59,311 nt of DNA, from NCBI GenBank assembly GCA_013289875.1, contig JABCZC010000030.1, forward strand, positions 1 through 59,311, in the 5' to 3' direction. The notes below the pieces were generated by a model. The model saw only the letters and a list, made by a program, of their open reading frames with translations. It ran no database searches and was not told the DNA's origin. This stretch comes from Acidobacteriota bacterium. GTDB lineage: Bacteria > Acidobacteriota > Terriglobia > Terriglobales > Acidobacteriaceae. Position numbers and translations under genes: made by a program. This document shows positions 38,331 to 47,424 of the stretch, piece by piece; the stretch's first letter is position 1, and each line of letters begins with the position of its first letter.

Positions 38331-38427
38331 GTACCGGGGAACCTACTGCGCACGCACTAGCCCGTTACCGTTGCTTCCTTCCGGACCTGGCGGGTTTGGC
38401 GGGATTGCGCCGCGTAGGACCCGGCAC
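38331..38427 (-). ncRNA. ffs: Bacterial small SRP RNA (4.5S)
   Basis: On the minus strand the RNA begins GTGCCGGGTCCTACGCGG, has the invariant apical signature GGTCCGGAAGGAAGCAACGG followed by TAACGGG, and ends with CCCCGGTAC, which pairs with the 5' end. Length about 97 nt, the small-domain type without an Alu part. It binds Ffh and docks with FtsY, whose gene is about 8 kb away. Ends are estimated from the pairing. Confidence 0.93.
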
Positions 38428-38957
38428 ATAGGTAATGATAGCATCTGGCTTCGGACCTGGTCCGGTTCCCGAATTGGAACTCGCTTGGGGAAGGAGCCCT
38501 ACCCCTCCCCCCTTTAAACCCTATAGATCCCGCAATTGATTGATTCTGTGAAGTTTGGATAGAGGTAAGCGCCCACTTAATTCATAATATGGTACTTATA
38601 CCTACTTAATGAAAACAAATGACTTGCGCGAGCCCTCTTTTGCCCTCATTTCCAAAACGGAACCGCCGAAAACAGGAAGCCCCGAGCCGCATCACAGCCC
38701 GGGTCTCCTATCTCAAGTATAGCGGATTTGGGAAAATTGTCGGCCAAGTTGTCCAAGCGGCCAATCTGGTTTGCGCGAGACTGGCCGCGAGGTCATAGCC
38801 TTAGGTCATCTCTTTCGCCGGACTGGGCCGAGACGTTGGTAGCTGCGCAAAGCAGTCCGGCGGCCAGGGGAAGGGTGAGAAGCAGGTTGGTGGAGATGGC
38901 TGAGTGACAACTACTGGAAGCGCGGGCGTTTGCAGGCTTCTCCGGTAAAATAGGTGT
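38428..38957. other. Intergenic region, 530 bp, no supported gene
   Basis: Nothing coding-like in either direction. It must carry the promoter of the SRP RNA on its left side and that of rimO on its right. The middle (about 38520-38740) is AT-richer. No confident promoter or known RNA motif was seen. Confidence 0.5.
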
Positions 38958-40499
38958 GTGACTCTATCTCTTCTCGACGAAACGGTTGCGGCCATCGTCG
39001 ACTCTCCGAAATCCGCTCCTTCCATCACGCGCCCGAAGATCGGGTTCGTCAGCTTGGGCTGTCCTAAAAATCTCGTCGACAGCGAGGTGATGATGGGATT
39101 GCTCGATCGCGCGGGCGCCGAGATGACCTCGGATGTCGAGTCGGCTGAAATTCTTGTCGTCAATACCTGTTCGTTTATCGACGCGGCCAAACAGGAGTCG
39201 GTGGATACGATTCTGGAGATGGCGCAGCATAAGGCTTCGGCGGGAGCTGGCGGCAGGGCGCGCAAGCTGATTGTGGCCGGGTGTCTGGTGGAGCGGTACC
39301 GGGACGAGATTCGGAAGAATATTCCGGAAGTAGATGCGGTGGTGGGCACGGGTGAACTGGAGGAGATTCTCGCTGCGGCGGGGCTGGATGCGCCAAGAGC
39401 GGTGATTCAGGAACCGTCGCCGTTCACGATTCTGACTGCGACGCAGGCGGCGAGGGCGGAGGGGGATCTGCGGGAGTCGCAGGGGCGCTTTTCGCGGGCG
39501 GAGTGGGACGGCGCCGAGGCGCATCTGCCGCAGTATCTCTATGACCACACCACGCCGCGGCTGCTGGCGACGAAGAAGGCTTCGGCGTATATCAAGATTG
39601 CCGAGGGTTGTGATCACCCTTGCAGCTTTTGCGTGATTCCGAATCTGCGCGGCAAGTTCCGCTCGCGGCGGTTTGAGTCGGTAATTGCGGAGGCGGAGAG
39701 CCTGGTGGCGCAGGGTGTGCGCGAGATTACCCTGATCGGGCAGGACACGACCTGTTACGGCGAGGACCTGGGCCTGAAGGACGGCCTGGCGCAGCTGCTG
39801 GATCGGCTGGCGGTGATTCCGAACCTCAAGTGGCTGCGATTCCTGTATGCGTATCCGAACAAAATCACGGGACGGCTGCTGGAGACGATCGCGAAGCACG
39901 GCAACATCTGCAAGTATCTCGATGTGCCGCTGCAACACGCGGCCGGGCCGGTGCTGAAGAGCATGAAGCGCGGGGCGAATGCGGAGATCTTTCTGAAGAC
40001 GCTGGAGAAAGTCCGGGCGGCTGCGCCGGGGATGGCGCTGCGGACCTCGTTCATTGTGGGTTTCCCTGGCGAGACGGAAGAGGACTTCGAAACGCTGTGC
40101 GATTTTGTGCGCGAGGCGAAGTTCGACTGGCTGGGCGTGTTTGGTTATTCGGATGAGGATGGTTCGCGGGCGTTTGGGCTGGACGGTAAGGTTCCGGCAC
40201 GGACGATTGAACGGCGCAAGCGGGAGCTGATGAAGATTCAGCAGCGTGTCAGTAAGCAAGCCAAATCTGAATGGGTGGGCAGAGAACTGGATGTGCTGGT
40301 GGAGGGGGAGTCGGAGGAGACTCCGATGTTGTGGGAGGGGCGCACGGAGTTTCACGCGCCGGAGATTGACGGCACGGTCTACATTAATGACTTTGGCCCC
40401 TTTGAAGAGCTGACGGCGGCTCGGTTCTATCGCTGCGAGATCACCGAGGCGCACGACTACGATGTGGTGGCGAGGGTGATTTCGGCCAGCGGGGAGTAG
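38958..40499 (+). CDS. rimO: Ribosomal protein S12 methylthiotransferase
   Basis: Radical SAM enzyme that adds a methylthio group to an Asp of ribosomal protein S12. 513 residues, from GTG at 38958. The N-terminal UPF0004 domain (IGFVSLGCPKNLVDSE, NTCSFIDAAKQES) carries Cys ligands of the second cluster. The radical SAM motif CxxxCxxC is in GCDHPCSFCVIP; PLQHAAGPVLKSMKR and IVGFPGETEEDF follow, then a C-terminal TRAM domain. An insert around residues 150-190 (TQAARAEGDLRESQG) is longer than in E. coli RimO. It opens a rightward operon-like run. Confidence 0.95.
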   Translation: MTLSLLDETVAAIVDSPKSAPSITRPKIGFVSLGCPKNLVDSEVMMGLLDRAGAEMTSDVESAEILVVNTCSFIDAAKQESVDTILEMAQHKASAGAGGRARKLIVAGCLVERYRDEIRKNIPEVDAVVGTGELEEILAAAGLDAPRAVIQEPSPFTILTATQAARAEGDLRESQGRFSRAEWDGAEAHLPQYLYDHTTPRLLATKKASAYIKIAEGCDHPCSFCVIPNLRGKFRSRRFESVIAEAESLVAQGVREITLIGQDTTCYGEDLGLKDGLAQLLDRLAVIPNLKWLRFLYAYPNKITGRLLETIAKHGNICKYLDVPLQHAAGPVLKSMKRGANAEIFLKTLEKVRAAAPGMALRTSFIVGFPGETEEDFETLCDFVREAKFDWLGVFGYSDEDGSRAFGLDGKVPARTIERRKRELMKIQQRVSKQAKSEWVGRELDVLVEGESEETPMLWEGRTEFHAPEIDGTVYINDFGPFEELTAARFYRCEITEAHDYDVVARVISASGE

Positions 40500-40503
40500 G
40501 GAA

Positions 40504-40728
40504 ATGGGAACACAGAAGCTGGTGCTGCGCTGTCCGACCTGCCGGGCGCTGGTGACCGCGAAGGATGAGTTTTTTCCGTTTTGCACCGATCGCTGCCGGG
40601 TGATCGATCTGGGCAAGTGGGCAAGCGGCGCCTATCGCATATCGTCACCGGTGGTCGATCCCGAGGTGCTTGAGGGGTTGGAGAAGGGCGGCGAGCGCCA
40701 CGAGGACGATGACGGCGGGTCCAATTAA
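40504..40728 (+). CDS. yacG: DNA gyrase inhibitor YacG
   Basis: A 74-residue zinc protein that binds GyrB in E. coli. The C4 zinc site is CPTC (residues 10-13) and CTDRC (about 27-31), followed by RVIDLGKWASGAYRIS, the family signature; the acidic tail is usual. It starts four bases after rimO and overlaps pgpA by 20 bp. Confidence 0.9.
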   Translation: MGTQKLVLRCPTCRALVTAKDEFFPFCTDRCRVIDLGKWASGAYRISSPVVDPEVLEGLEKGGERHEDDDGGSN

Positions 40729-41203
40729 AGGTACTAAGACCAGGTGGGCGTGGGCAGCCGGGACGTTTTTCGGGATCGGGCTTATTGGGGGAGGACCGGG
40801 GACGTGGGCTTCTCTCACCGCGACGGTGATCTGGTTTTTTGCTGCGCGGGCGACGCATCTGAGCAGCGCGGCGCTGGCGGCAGCGACATCCGTTGCGGCG
40901 GTTGCGGTCATCTTAATTGGCATACCAGCGGGCTCGATTGTGGAGCGCGAGAGCGGCAGGGAAGACCCGGGGCAGGTCGTCATCGACGAAGTGGCGGGGC
41001 AGTGGATCGCGCTGGCGGTGGTGCCGGTGGAGATTCGTCATGCACTCCTGGCTTTCGGGCTGTTTCGGTTGTTTGATATTGTGAAGCCCTGGCCGGCGCG
41101 GCAACTGGAAAGACTCCACGGCGGCCTGGGCATCATGATGGATGACGTGGCGGCGGGGATTTATGCGCTGCTGGTGGGCCTGATCGTGCATCACTGGTGG
41201 TAA
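40709..41203 (+). CDS. pgpA: Phosphatidylglycerophosphatase A
   Basis: Membrane phosphatase that makes phosphatidylglycerol from its phosphate. About 164 residues from ATG at 40709. Conserved: GIGLIGGGPGTWASL, ESGREDPGQVVIDEVAGQW, FRLFDIVKPWPARQLER and GGLGIMMDDVAAGIYA, with the two Asp-rich sites. The frame also allows a start at 40670, inside yacG. GAGG lies three bases before the chosen ATG. Together with plsY and gpsA further on it forms a phospholipid group. Confidence 0.92.
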   Translation: MTAGPIKGTKTRWAWAAGTFFGIGLIGGGPGTWASLTATVIWFFAARATHLSSAALAAATSVAAVAVILIGIPAGSIVERESGREDPGQVVIDEVAGQWIALAVVPVEIRHALLAFGLFRLFDIVKPWPARQLERLHGGLGIMMDDVAAGIYALLVGLIVHHWW

Positions 41204-41221
41204 TGGGTGAAATGACGGAGT

Positions 41222-42262
41222 ATGACGCCTCTCATCAAGTCGGAAGCAAGCCACGCGCCTCGTATTGACGAGATTGTGCCGGATACGGCTTTGCCGGGCG
41301 GGGAGATCGAGGTCCGGGGATCAAATCTCGGTCCGATTTCGTACCGCAGACCGGTGGCCATGGTGGGCGATCTGGCGGCTCCAATTTTGCTGAGCCGCGG
41401 CAAGCGGATGGTGCTGCGGGTTCCGGAAGAGGCAGAGAGCGGGATGCTGCGGATTCTGCAGAATGGCGCGCAAAGCAATGCCGTGGGCGTGAAGGTCGGA
41501 AGCATGATCGCGAATGGGGTGCATGTGGTCGCGAATCCGGCGGTCGATCGCGAAGGGAATATCTACGTAACGCTCTCCGGGTCGCGCGGGCAGGAGACTC
41601 CGGTTTCGGTCTTTCGGGTGGAGCGGGATGGCGAGATGCGGCCCTTTGTGAGCGGCATCATGAATGCGACCGGGCTGGCGACTGATGATGAGGGCAACGT
41701 GTACGTCTCGTCACGGCAGGAGGGCACGGTGTACCGGGTTACTCCGGCCGGAGCGGCGTCTGTTTACGCCGAGGGCATGGGCATTGCGACCGGGATCGCC
41801 TTCGATGCCGAGGGGAATCTGTATGTGGGCGACCGCAGCGGGACGATTTTCAAGATTGCTCCGGACCGGCAGATTTTTGTCTTCGCCACGCTGGAGCCGA
41901 GTGTCGCTGCTTATCATCTGGCGTTCGGGATCGACGGCACGCTCTTTGTGTCCGGACCGACGACCTCGAGCTACGACAATGTATATGCCATCGACCGCGA
42001 CGGCGCGACGACGGTCTTTTATCGCGGCCTAGGACGGCCGCAGGGCCTGGCGGTGGATATAGCAGGCAGTGTGTATGTGGCCGCGTCGCTCGGCGGGAGG
42101 CGCGGGATCGTGCGCATTACGCAGCCGAATGAGGCTCAGCTTGCCGTTGCCGGATCGGGCATGGTCGGCTTTACCTTCATACCGGGCGGCAATGCGCTCG
42201 TGGCGACGAGTAACGCCGTTTATCATCTGGCATTGGGGATCGAGGGTTGGCGCGTTCTCTAA
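41222..42262 (+). CDS. IPT/TIG-domain plus beta-propeller protein
   Basis: A 346-residue protein. Residues about 13-90 look like an IPT/TIG immunoglobulin-like domain (IDEIVPDTALPGGEIEVRG). Residues 100-340 carry repeated NHL/SMP-30-type blades: VDREGNIYVTLSG, TDDEGNVYVSSRQ, FDAEGNLYVGDRS, IDGTLFVSG and VDIAGSVYVAAS. No signal peptide is visible. It may bind a ligand or be a lactonase-like propeller; no active-site residues stand out. It lies between pgpA and cinA, read in the same direction. Confidence 0.85.
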   Translation: MTPLIKSEASHAPRIDEIVPDTALPGGEIEVRGSNLGPISYRRPVAMVGDLAAPILLSRGKRMVLRVPEEAESGMLRILQNGAQSNAVGVKVGSMIANGVHVVANPAVDREGNIYVTLSGSRGQETPVSVFRVERDGEMRPFVSGIMNATGLATDDEGNVYVSSRQEGTVYRVTPAGAASVYAEGMGIATGIAFDAEGNLYVGDRSGTIFKIAPDRQIFVFATLEPSVAAYHLAFGIDGTLFVSGPTTSSYDNVYAIDRDGATTVFYRGLGRPQGLAVDIAGSVYVAASLGGRRGIVRITQPNEAQLAVAGSGMVGFTFIPGGNALVATSNAVYHLALGIEGWRVL

Positions 42263-42356
42263 TGTTCCGATCTGAACAGCACATTTCACGCTTGTTTCCG
42301 CATCCGGACTCGTCTGAAGTTGTGAATGCAAGGCCTGTGGGCACGATTGGGGCTTG

Positions 42357-43601
42357 ATGAACTCGGAGATCATTGCGATTGGCTCGGAGTTACTGTCGCC
42401 CTATCGCCAGGACACAAATTCTCTTTTCGTTACAGAACGGCTGAATCAGCTGGGCATCACGGTGGCGTTCAAGACGATCGTGGGCGATCGTCCGAAGCAC
42501 CTTGTGGATGCTATACGGAGTGCGCTCAGTCGCACGGATGTCGTGGTCATCATGGGCGGCCTTGGCCCGACTGAGGACGATCTGACGCGCGAGGCTGTGG
42601 CGGAGGCGATGCAGGTCGGCCTCAAACGTGATCCGGAGCTGATTGCCCAGCTTTATGCGCGAATGGCCGCGCGGCGCCTGACGATGACGCGGAATAACGA
42701 GAAGCAGGCCGATGTTCTCGATGGTGCGATCATCCTTGTGAATCCGCGAGGCTCAGCGCCGGGGCAGTGGCTGGACGTTGTCTACGGCAAGCATCGCAAG
42801 CTGGTGATGCTGGTGCCGGGTCCTCCGTCGGAATTGAAACCGATGTTCGATGAGGAATGCGTGCCGCGGCTGAGAGAGGTGCTGCCGCGAAGGCACATCG
42901 CGACGCGCGTTCTCAAGGCGGCGCTGATCGGGGAATCGGCGGCGGACGCGCGGATTGCGCCCATTTACACGCAGTTCACCGATGTGGAAACGACGATTCT
43001 GGCGCACCTGGGGGATATTCAGCTGAACCTGCTGTGCAGCAAGCCAATCCTGGAGCTGGCGCAGGCGCGGGTGGATGAGCTGGCTAGCCGGATTGAAGAG
43101 GAACTGGACGACCTTATCTATTCGTCGCAAGGCGAGTCGCTCGAGCAGATTGTGCTGTTGCACCTGGAAATGCAGGGTGCAACTCTATCGGTCGCGGAAA
43201 GCTGCACGGGAGGGATGGTGGCCGAGCGGCTTACGAGTATCAGCGGCAGCTCCCGCTCATTTGTTGGCGGCGCGGTGGTGTACAGCAACGAGCTGAAGAC
43301 GGAGTTCGCGGATGTTTCACCGACGCTGATTGAGCGGCACGGCGCGGTCAGCCGCGAGGTCGCGGCGGCGCTGGCCGAGGGCATCCGAGTGCGGTGCGAT
43401 ACGACTCTGGGCGTCGGAGTTACTGGCATTGCCGGACCCTCAGGCGGGAGTGACGAGAAGCCGGTAGGACTGGTGTACCTCAGCGTGAGCGACGGCAAGA
43501 AAACGGAGGTCGTCGAACGCAGGTTCAGCGGCGACCGCGACCGCATTCGCCATTACGCGAGCCAGACGGCGCTGGACCTGGTGCGCAGGCGACTGATGTA
43601 A
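42357..43601 (+). CDS. cinA: CinA family protein (competence/damage-inducible)
   Basis: Two-domain protein of about 414 residues. The N-terminal MoCF-like part (SEIIAIGSELLSPYRQDTNS, VVIMGGLGPTEDDLTREAVA) acts in related proteins as an NMN/ADP-ribose pyrophosphatase; the C-terminal part (LSVAESCTGGMVAERLTSIS, FVGGAVVYSNELK, GVGVTGIAGPSGG) is a nicotinamide-nucleotide amidase. ATG at 42357 is preferred; TTG at 42354 is adjacent. It lies 95 bp after the propeller gene. Confidence 0.95.
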   Translation: MNSEIIAIGSELLSPYRQDTNSLFVTERLNQLGITVAFKTIVGDRPKHLVDAIRSALSRTDVVVIMGGLGPTEDDLTREAVAEAMQVGLKRDPELIAQLYARMAARRLTMTRNNEKQADVLDGAIILVNPRGSAPGQWLDVVYGKHRKLVMLVPGPPSELKPMFDEECVPRLREVLPRRHIATRVLKAALIGESAADARIAPIYTQFTDVETTILAHLGDIQLNLLCSKPILELAQARVDELASRIEEELDDLIYSSQGESLEQIVLLHLEMQGATLSVAESCTGGMVAERLTSISGSSRSFVGGAVVYSNELKTEFADVSPTLIERHGAVSREVAAALAEGIRVRCDTTLGVGVTGIAGPSGGSDEKPVGLVYLSVSDGKKTEVVERRFSGDRDRIRHYASQTALDLVRRRLM

Positions 43602-43626
43602 AGCTGCTGCTAAACTCATAGGCGCA

Positions 43627-44271
43627 ATGCCCACCTTGACTTATCTGCTGGTTGCGGTGACAGCGTACCTGCTGGGCTCGATTCCCTTTGGTTTCATCCT
43701 AGTCTGGCTCTTTCGCAAGGAAGACATTCGCTCCACAGGCAGCGGCAACATCGGCGCAACGAATGTAGTGAGATCGGGCGCCAAGGGTCTGGGCGCGCTC
43801 ACCTTTCTGCTCGATGTCTGCAAGGGATACCTGGCGGTGGTGGTCGCAAGCCACATTGCATTGTGGCCAATGCTGACTCCCGTGCCCCGAGACGAGGCCG
43901 TAGCGCTGGGAGCGCTTTGTGCCATTCTGGGACACATCTACACCATCTGGCTGGGATTCAAGGGAGGCAAAGGCGTGGCGACGGCGTTTGGAGTGTTTCT
44001 GGCGCTGGCGCCATGGGTTGCCCTGGTCGCTTTGGGCGTATTTATTCTGGTCCTGGCGATCTCGCGGTATGTATCGCTGGCATCGATCATGGCGGCGATT
44101 GCAATTCCCATTTCCGCAATGCTTTTGCCGCACACACCTTATAGTGCGTGGTTATTGGCGGTGATCGTGATTGTGCCGACGATCGTGGTCGTGAAACATC
44201 ACCAGAATATAGCGCGGCTGGTTCGCGGCACCGAATATCGCTTCGGCAAGACCGGGACTACGGCAGCATGA
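43627..44271 (+). CDS. plsY: Glycerol-3-phosphate acyltransferase PlsY
   Basis: Inner-membrane enzyme that moves an acyl group from acyl-phosphate to glycerol-3-phosphate, first step of phospholipid synthesis. 214 residues, five hydrophobic spans. Motifs: LLGSIPFGFILVWLF, STGSGNIGATNVVRS, and GHIYTIWLGFKGGKGVATAFG. The stop overlaps the start of gpsA (ATGA), so the two steps, G3P formation and acylation, are translationally coupled. Confidence 0.96.
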   Translation: MPTLTYLLVAVTAYLLGSIPFGFILVWLFRKEDIRSTGSGNIGATNVVRSGAKGLGALTFLLDVCKGYLAVVVASHIALWPMLTPVPRDEAVALGALCAILGHIYTIWLGFKGGKGVATAFGVFLALAPWVALVALGVFILVLAISRYVSLASIMAAIAIPISAMLLPHTPYSAWLLAVIVIVPTIVVVKHHQNIARLVRGTEYRFGKTGTTAA

Positions 44272-45275
44272 GCCGCATCGCCGTGATGGGCGGCGGGGCC
44301 TGGGGCACAGCCATTGTTCTGAGTCTCGCGCGGCGTGGCGGGCATTCACTGACGTTATGGACACACTCGTCGGCGGTCGCGTTGGCGATTCGGGCATCCG
44401 GAGAAAATGCGGCGTTTCTGCCGGGATTTCCAATCCCGCCCGAGATCGAACTCACCAGCGATGCAGGGGAGGCTCTGCGTACCGCCGAGATTGTGATTAG
44501 CGTGATGCCATCGCACCACGTCCGTAGTTCCTATGAACTATTCGCGCCATATTTCAATGCTGGACAGCTGCTGGTGAGCGCGACCAAGGGCATTGAGGAT
44601 CGTACCTACCTGCGCCCCAGCCAGGTGATCTCGGAAGTGCTTGCGTCCCGTGGACTCGACCTGAGCAGCGGTGTGCTAAGCGGACCTTCTTTTGCACAGG
44701 AAGTCGCGGCGGGATCGCCCACAGCCGTGACCATTGCTTCCAACGATGCGGCTCTGGCAGCGCACGTGCAGAGTGAATTCGGCAGCGCAACGCTACGGCT
44801 TTATACGAACGATGATGTGGTGGGAGTAGAGCTTGGTGGCGCGTTGAAGAATGTGATCGCCATTGCTGCAGGCATCGTTTCAGGACTCCGGTTGGGGCAC
44901 AACAGCACAGCGGCTCTTATTACCCGCGGCATTGCGGAGGTCACGCGACTGGCCGTGGCCTGCGGGGGACGGCGCGAGACACTAGCAGGCCTTTCCGGAC
45001 TGGGCGACCTGGTGCTGACCTGCACCGGCTCGCTCTCCCGCAACCGGTGGGTAGGTGAAGAGCTAGGCAAGGGACGACCCCTCTCCGAGGTAATGGCGGG
45101 ATTGCACGGCAAAGTGGCCGAGGGCGTTCGCACCACGACCGCAGCGCTAGGGCTGGCCCAACGGCAGGGAGTCGAGCTGCCCATAGCCGAGCAAATGGCC
45201 GCCATCCTCCACGACGGCAAGCTTCCTGTGCAAGCCATGCAGGAGCTGATGAGCCGCCCGGGACGCGATGAATAG
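44268..45275 (+). CDS. gpsA: Glycerol-3-phosphate dehydrogenase [NAD(P)+]
   Basis: Makes glycerol-3-phosphate from dihydroxyacetone phosphate. 335 residues. The Rossmann entry is MGGGAWGTAIVLSLARRGG; the catalytic Lys is in VELGGALKNVIAIAAGIVSG and the substrate region LSGLGDLVLTCTGSLSRNRWVG. ATG at 44268 fits the usual start; the open frame reaches back to 44148 inside plsY. Confidence 0.96.
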   Translation: MSRIAVMGGGAWGTAIVLSLARRGGHSLTLWTHSSAVALAIRASGENAAFLPGFPIPPEIELTSDAGEALRTAEIVISVMPSHHVRSSYELFAPYFNAGQLLVSATKGIEDRTYLRPSQVISEVLASRGLDLSSGVLSGPSFAQEVAAGSPTAVTIASNDAALAAHVQSEFGSATLRLYTNDDVVGVELGGALKNVIAIAAGIVSGLRLGHNSTAALITRGIAEVTRLAVACGGRRETLAGLSGLGDLVLTCTGSLSRNRWVGEELGKGRPLSEVMAGLHGKVAEGVRTTTAALGLAQRQGVELPIAEQMAAILHDGKLPVQAMQELMSRPGRDE

Positions 45276-45378
45276 ATCCTTCCTGCGGTCGATCTCTACG
45301 ACTTTCGTGTGAGAGGCAATCTGTTTTTACGCCAGTAGACTGACGATGGGTGGTTTTCATTTCGCCGGTAAGTCCTTC

Positions 45379-46371
45379 ATGAAGCACAAATACTTAACTC
45401 GCCGGCGCGTGTTCTGGCGCATTTTTTTCCTTATGGGTTGCGCCTGCGCTGTCACGCTCGTACTCGATGAGTTGCCGATTCAGCGCGGCTGGAACTCCGT
45501 CCTTGCTCTGTGCGCGGCTCTTTTGCTGTCTGCGGTGGCCAGCGCCCTGTTCTCCGGGAAGGTTGCCGGGTGGAGTCAAAGTCTTGCGACAGTGATCGAA
45601 TCGCGATCGCTGCACCAGGCCGAACGCCAGGCGGCATACCTGCGCGGGACTTTCTACGAGGAACCTGCGATTGAATGGCGAACGGCTCTCCAGCATCTCC
45701 AGAACACCTGTTTCGACAAGCAGGCAGAGGCGTCCCAGCACTATGCGACGCTCACTGACTTTATGGGCATGATCGCCAAGGCCATTGACGAGCGCACCGG
45801 CTATCTGCGCGGCCATTCCGAACGCGTTGCCGCGTATTCTGCCGATATCGCGAGCGAGCTTGGCATCGACGCGGACCAGGTTGAGCGCATTCGCCTTGCT
45901 GCTCTGCTGCACGACATCGGGACGGTCGGCATCGAAGACTCCATTGTGAAGAAAGAGGCGCCGCTCACTCCCGAGGAATTTGAGATCATGAAGGCTCACA
46001 CGGTCAAAGGCGCGTCGATTCTGCGTCCGATCCAGGCGATCGGCGACCTGATACCCGGTGTCGAACTGCATCACGAATCGCTCGACGGACAGGGTTATCC
46101 GTACGGCTTGCGGGGTGAAGAGATTCCGATGATGGCTCGAATCATTGCGGTCGCAGACAGCTTCGATGCCATGACCTCAACGCGGCCTTACCAGGCGGCA
46201 ATGGATCCCGAATATGTTCTGGAGGTATTAAATCGCCTGGCCACAAAACGCTATGACGCTTCAGCGGTGAATGCACTCACCTCTCTTGTGAAACGCGGGA
46301 ACATTGTTGTTAAGAGCCCGCGTACTCCTGTCTCGTTTCCCCAGCGGCGGGTGCTCACTGAGGTTATTTAA
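45379..46371 (+). CDS. Membrane HD-GYP domain phosphohydrolase
   Basis: About 330 residues. Two N-terminal membrane helices (FWRIFFLMGCACAVTLVL and VLALCAALLLSAVASAL), a linker, then an HD-GYP domain: HSERVAAYSADIA, LHDIGTVGIEDSIVKKEAPL, KAHTVKGASIL, HHESLDGQGYPYGLRGEEIP, all ligands and the GYP motif present. So it should be a cyclic-di-GMP phosphodiesterase. ATG at 45346 is an alternative, but neither has a good ribosome-binding site. It lies between gpsA and ftsY. Confidence 0.9.
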   Translation: MKHKYLTRRRVFWRIFFLMGCACAVTLVLDELPIQRGWNSVLALCAALLLSAVASALFSGKVAGWSQSLATVIESRSLHQAERQAAYLRGTFYEEPAIEWRTALQHLQNTCFDKQAEASQHYATLTDFMGMIAKAIDERTGYLRGHSERVAAYSADIASELGIDADQVERIRLAALLHDIGTVGIEDSIVKKEAPLTPEEFEIMKAHTVKGASILRPIQAIGDLIPGVELHHESLDGQGYPYGLRGEEIPMMARIIAVADSFDAMTSTRPYQAAMDPEYVLEVLNRLATKRYDASAVNALTSLVKRGNIVVKSPRTPVSFPQRRVLTEVI

Positions 46372-46431
46372 ACCAACGGGAAACGACCAAGTTGCTAAAC
46401 TCCTTAAAGCAATTCTGAGGATCACGCAGTC

Positions 46432-47397
46432 ATGATTCAAACGCTGTTCGGCAGCCTGAAGGAAGATTCAGAGCCGAAGAAAAAAGGTCTCCTCGACCGC
46501 ATGAAGCAGGCGGTTTCGCGCACCCGCGAAAGCCTGGAGGAGCGCATTGACAGCGTTCTATCGCTTACCAGAACCGTCGATGAAGCGGCACTTGAAGATC
46601 TTGAGATGAGCTTGATCGCTTCGGACATTGGAGTCACGACGGCGACCGAGATTGTAACCGCACTCCGCGAGCGGGCGAAGCGACAGCAGATTCGCGATGG
46701 CGCGGAGTTGAAAGATCTGCTCAAAGAGCAATTGAAGGCGATTCTGGACGAGCACCAGCCAACCGAAAAGGTGGTCGCGGCTCCACCAGAAGTCATTCTG
46801 ATGGTGGGCGTGAATGGCACAGGAAAGACAACGACCAGCGGAAAGCTGGCCGCGTATTTTCATGCCCAGGGGAAAACCGTGTTGTTGTGCGCGGCCGATA
46901 CATTTCGTGCCGCGGCTATCGAACAGCTAGAGGTATGGAGCGAACGCAGCGGTGTCGAACTTATCAAATCGCGGCAAGGTGGGGATCCCTCGGCTGTCCT
47001 CTTTGACGCCGTGCAGGCAGCGAAAGCGCGCGGTACAGACATGTTGATCGTAGACACGGCCGGCCGGCTGCACACCAAGAACAACCTGATGTCTGAACTG
47101 GACAAAATGCGGCGGACTACGGAGCGCCTGGTTCCTGACGGCCCCCATGCAGTGCTGCTGGTGATGGATGCGACCACCGGCCAGAACGGGCTCCAGCAGG
47201 CAAAGCTGTTTACCGAGTCGGCCGGGGTAACGGGTATTGTGCTCACTAAACTCGATGGCACGGCGAAGGGCGGCATCGCAGTCGCTATCGCTCGTGAACT
47301 TCAACTCCCGGTGCGTTATGTGGGCGTCGGCGAAACGATCGATGATCTGCTGCCCTTCGACAGCGGCGTATTCGTTGACTCGCTGCTCAATTCTTAA
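46432..47397 (+). CDS. ftsY: Signal recognition particle receptor FtsY
   Basis: SRP receptor GTPase, 321 residues, shorter than the E. coli protein because it lacks the long acidic A region. N domain (SLTRTVDEAALEDLEMSLIA), G1 GVNGTGKTTTSGKLA, DTAGRLHTKNNLMSEL, and TKLDGTAKGGIAVAI. The basic helix at the N-terminus (LLDRMKQAVSRTRESLEERI) is the membrane-binding kind. It delivers ribosomes to SecYEG with Ffh and the SRP RNA at 38.3 kb. Confidence 0.96.
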   Translation: MIQTLFGSLKEDSEPKKKGLLDRMKQAVSRTRESLEERIDSVLSLTRTVDEAALEDLEMSLIASDIGVTTATEIVTALRERAKRQQIRDGAELKDLLKEQLKAILDEHQPTEKVVAAPPEVILMVGVNGTGKTTTSGKLAAYFHAQGKTVLLCAADTFRAAAIEQLEVWSERSGVELIKSRQGGDPSAVLFDAVQAAKARGTDMLIVDTAGRLHTKNNLMSELDKMRRTTERLVPDGPHAVLLVMDATTGQNGLQQAKLFTESAGVTGIVLTKLDGTAKGGIAVAIARELQLPVRYVGVGETIDDLLPFDSGVFVDSLLNS

Positions 47398-47424
47398 GCG
47401 ATTACACAAGACGGACTGAAAGGC

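Noticed and set aside
38964..40616. 550-codon open frame on the strand opposite rimO
   Set aside because: It mirrors rimO in a GC-rich gene; the product is Arg/His/Gln-rich with no domain, and rimO itself has all its motifs.
47398..47424. FMN riboswitch before ribD
   Set aside because: Only 27 bp separate ftsY from ribD, too short.
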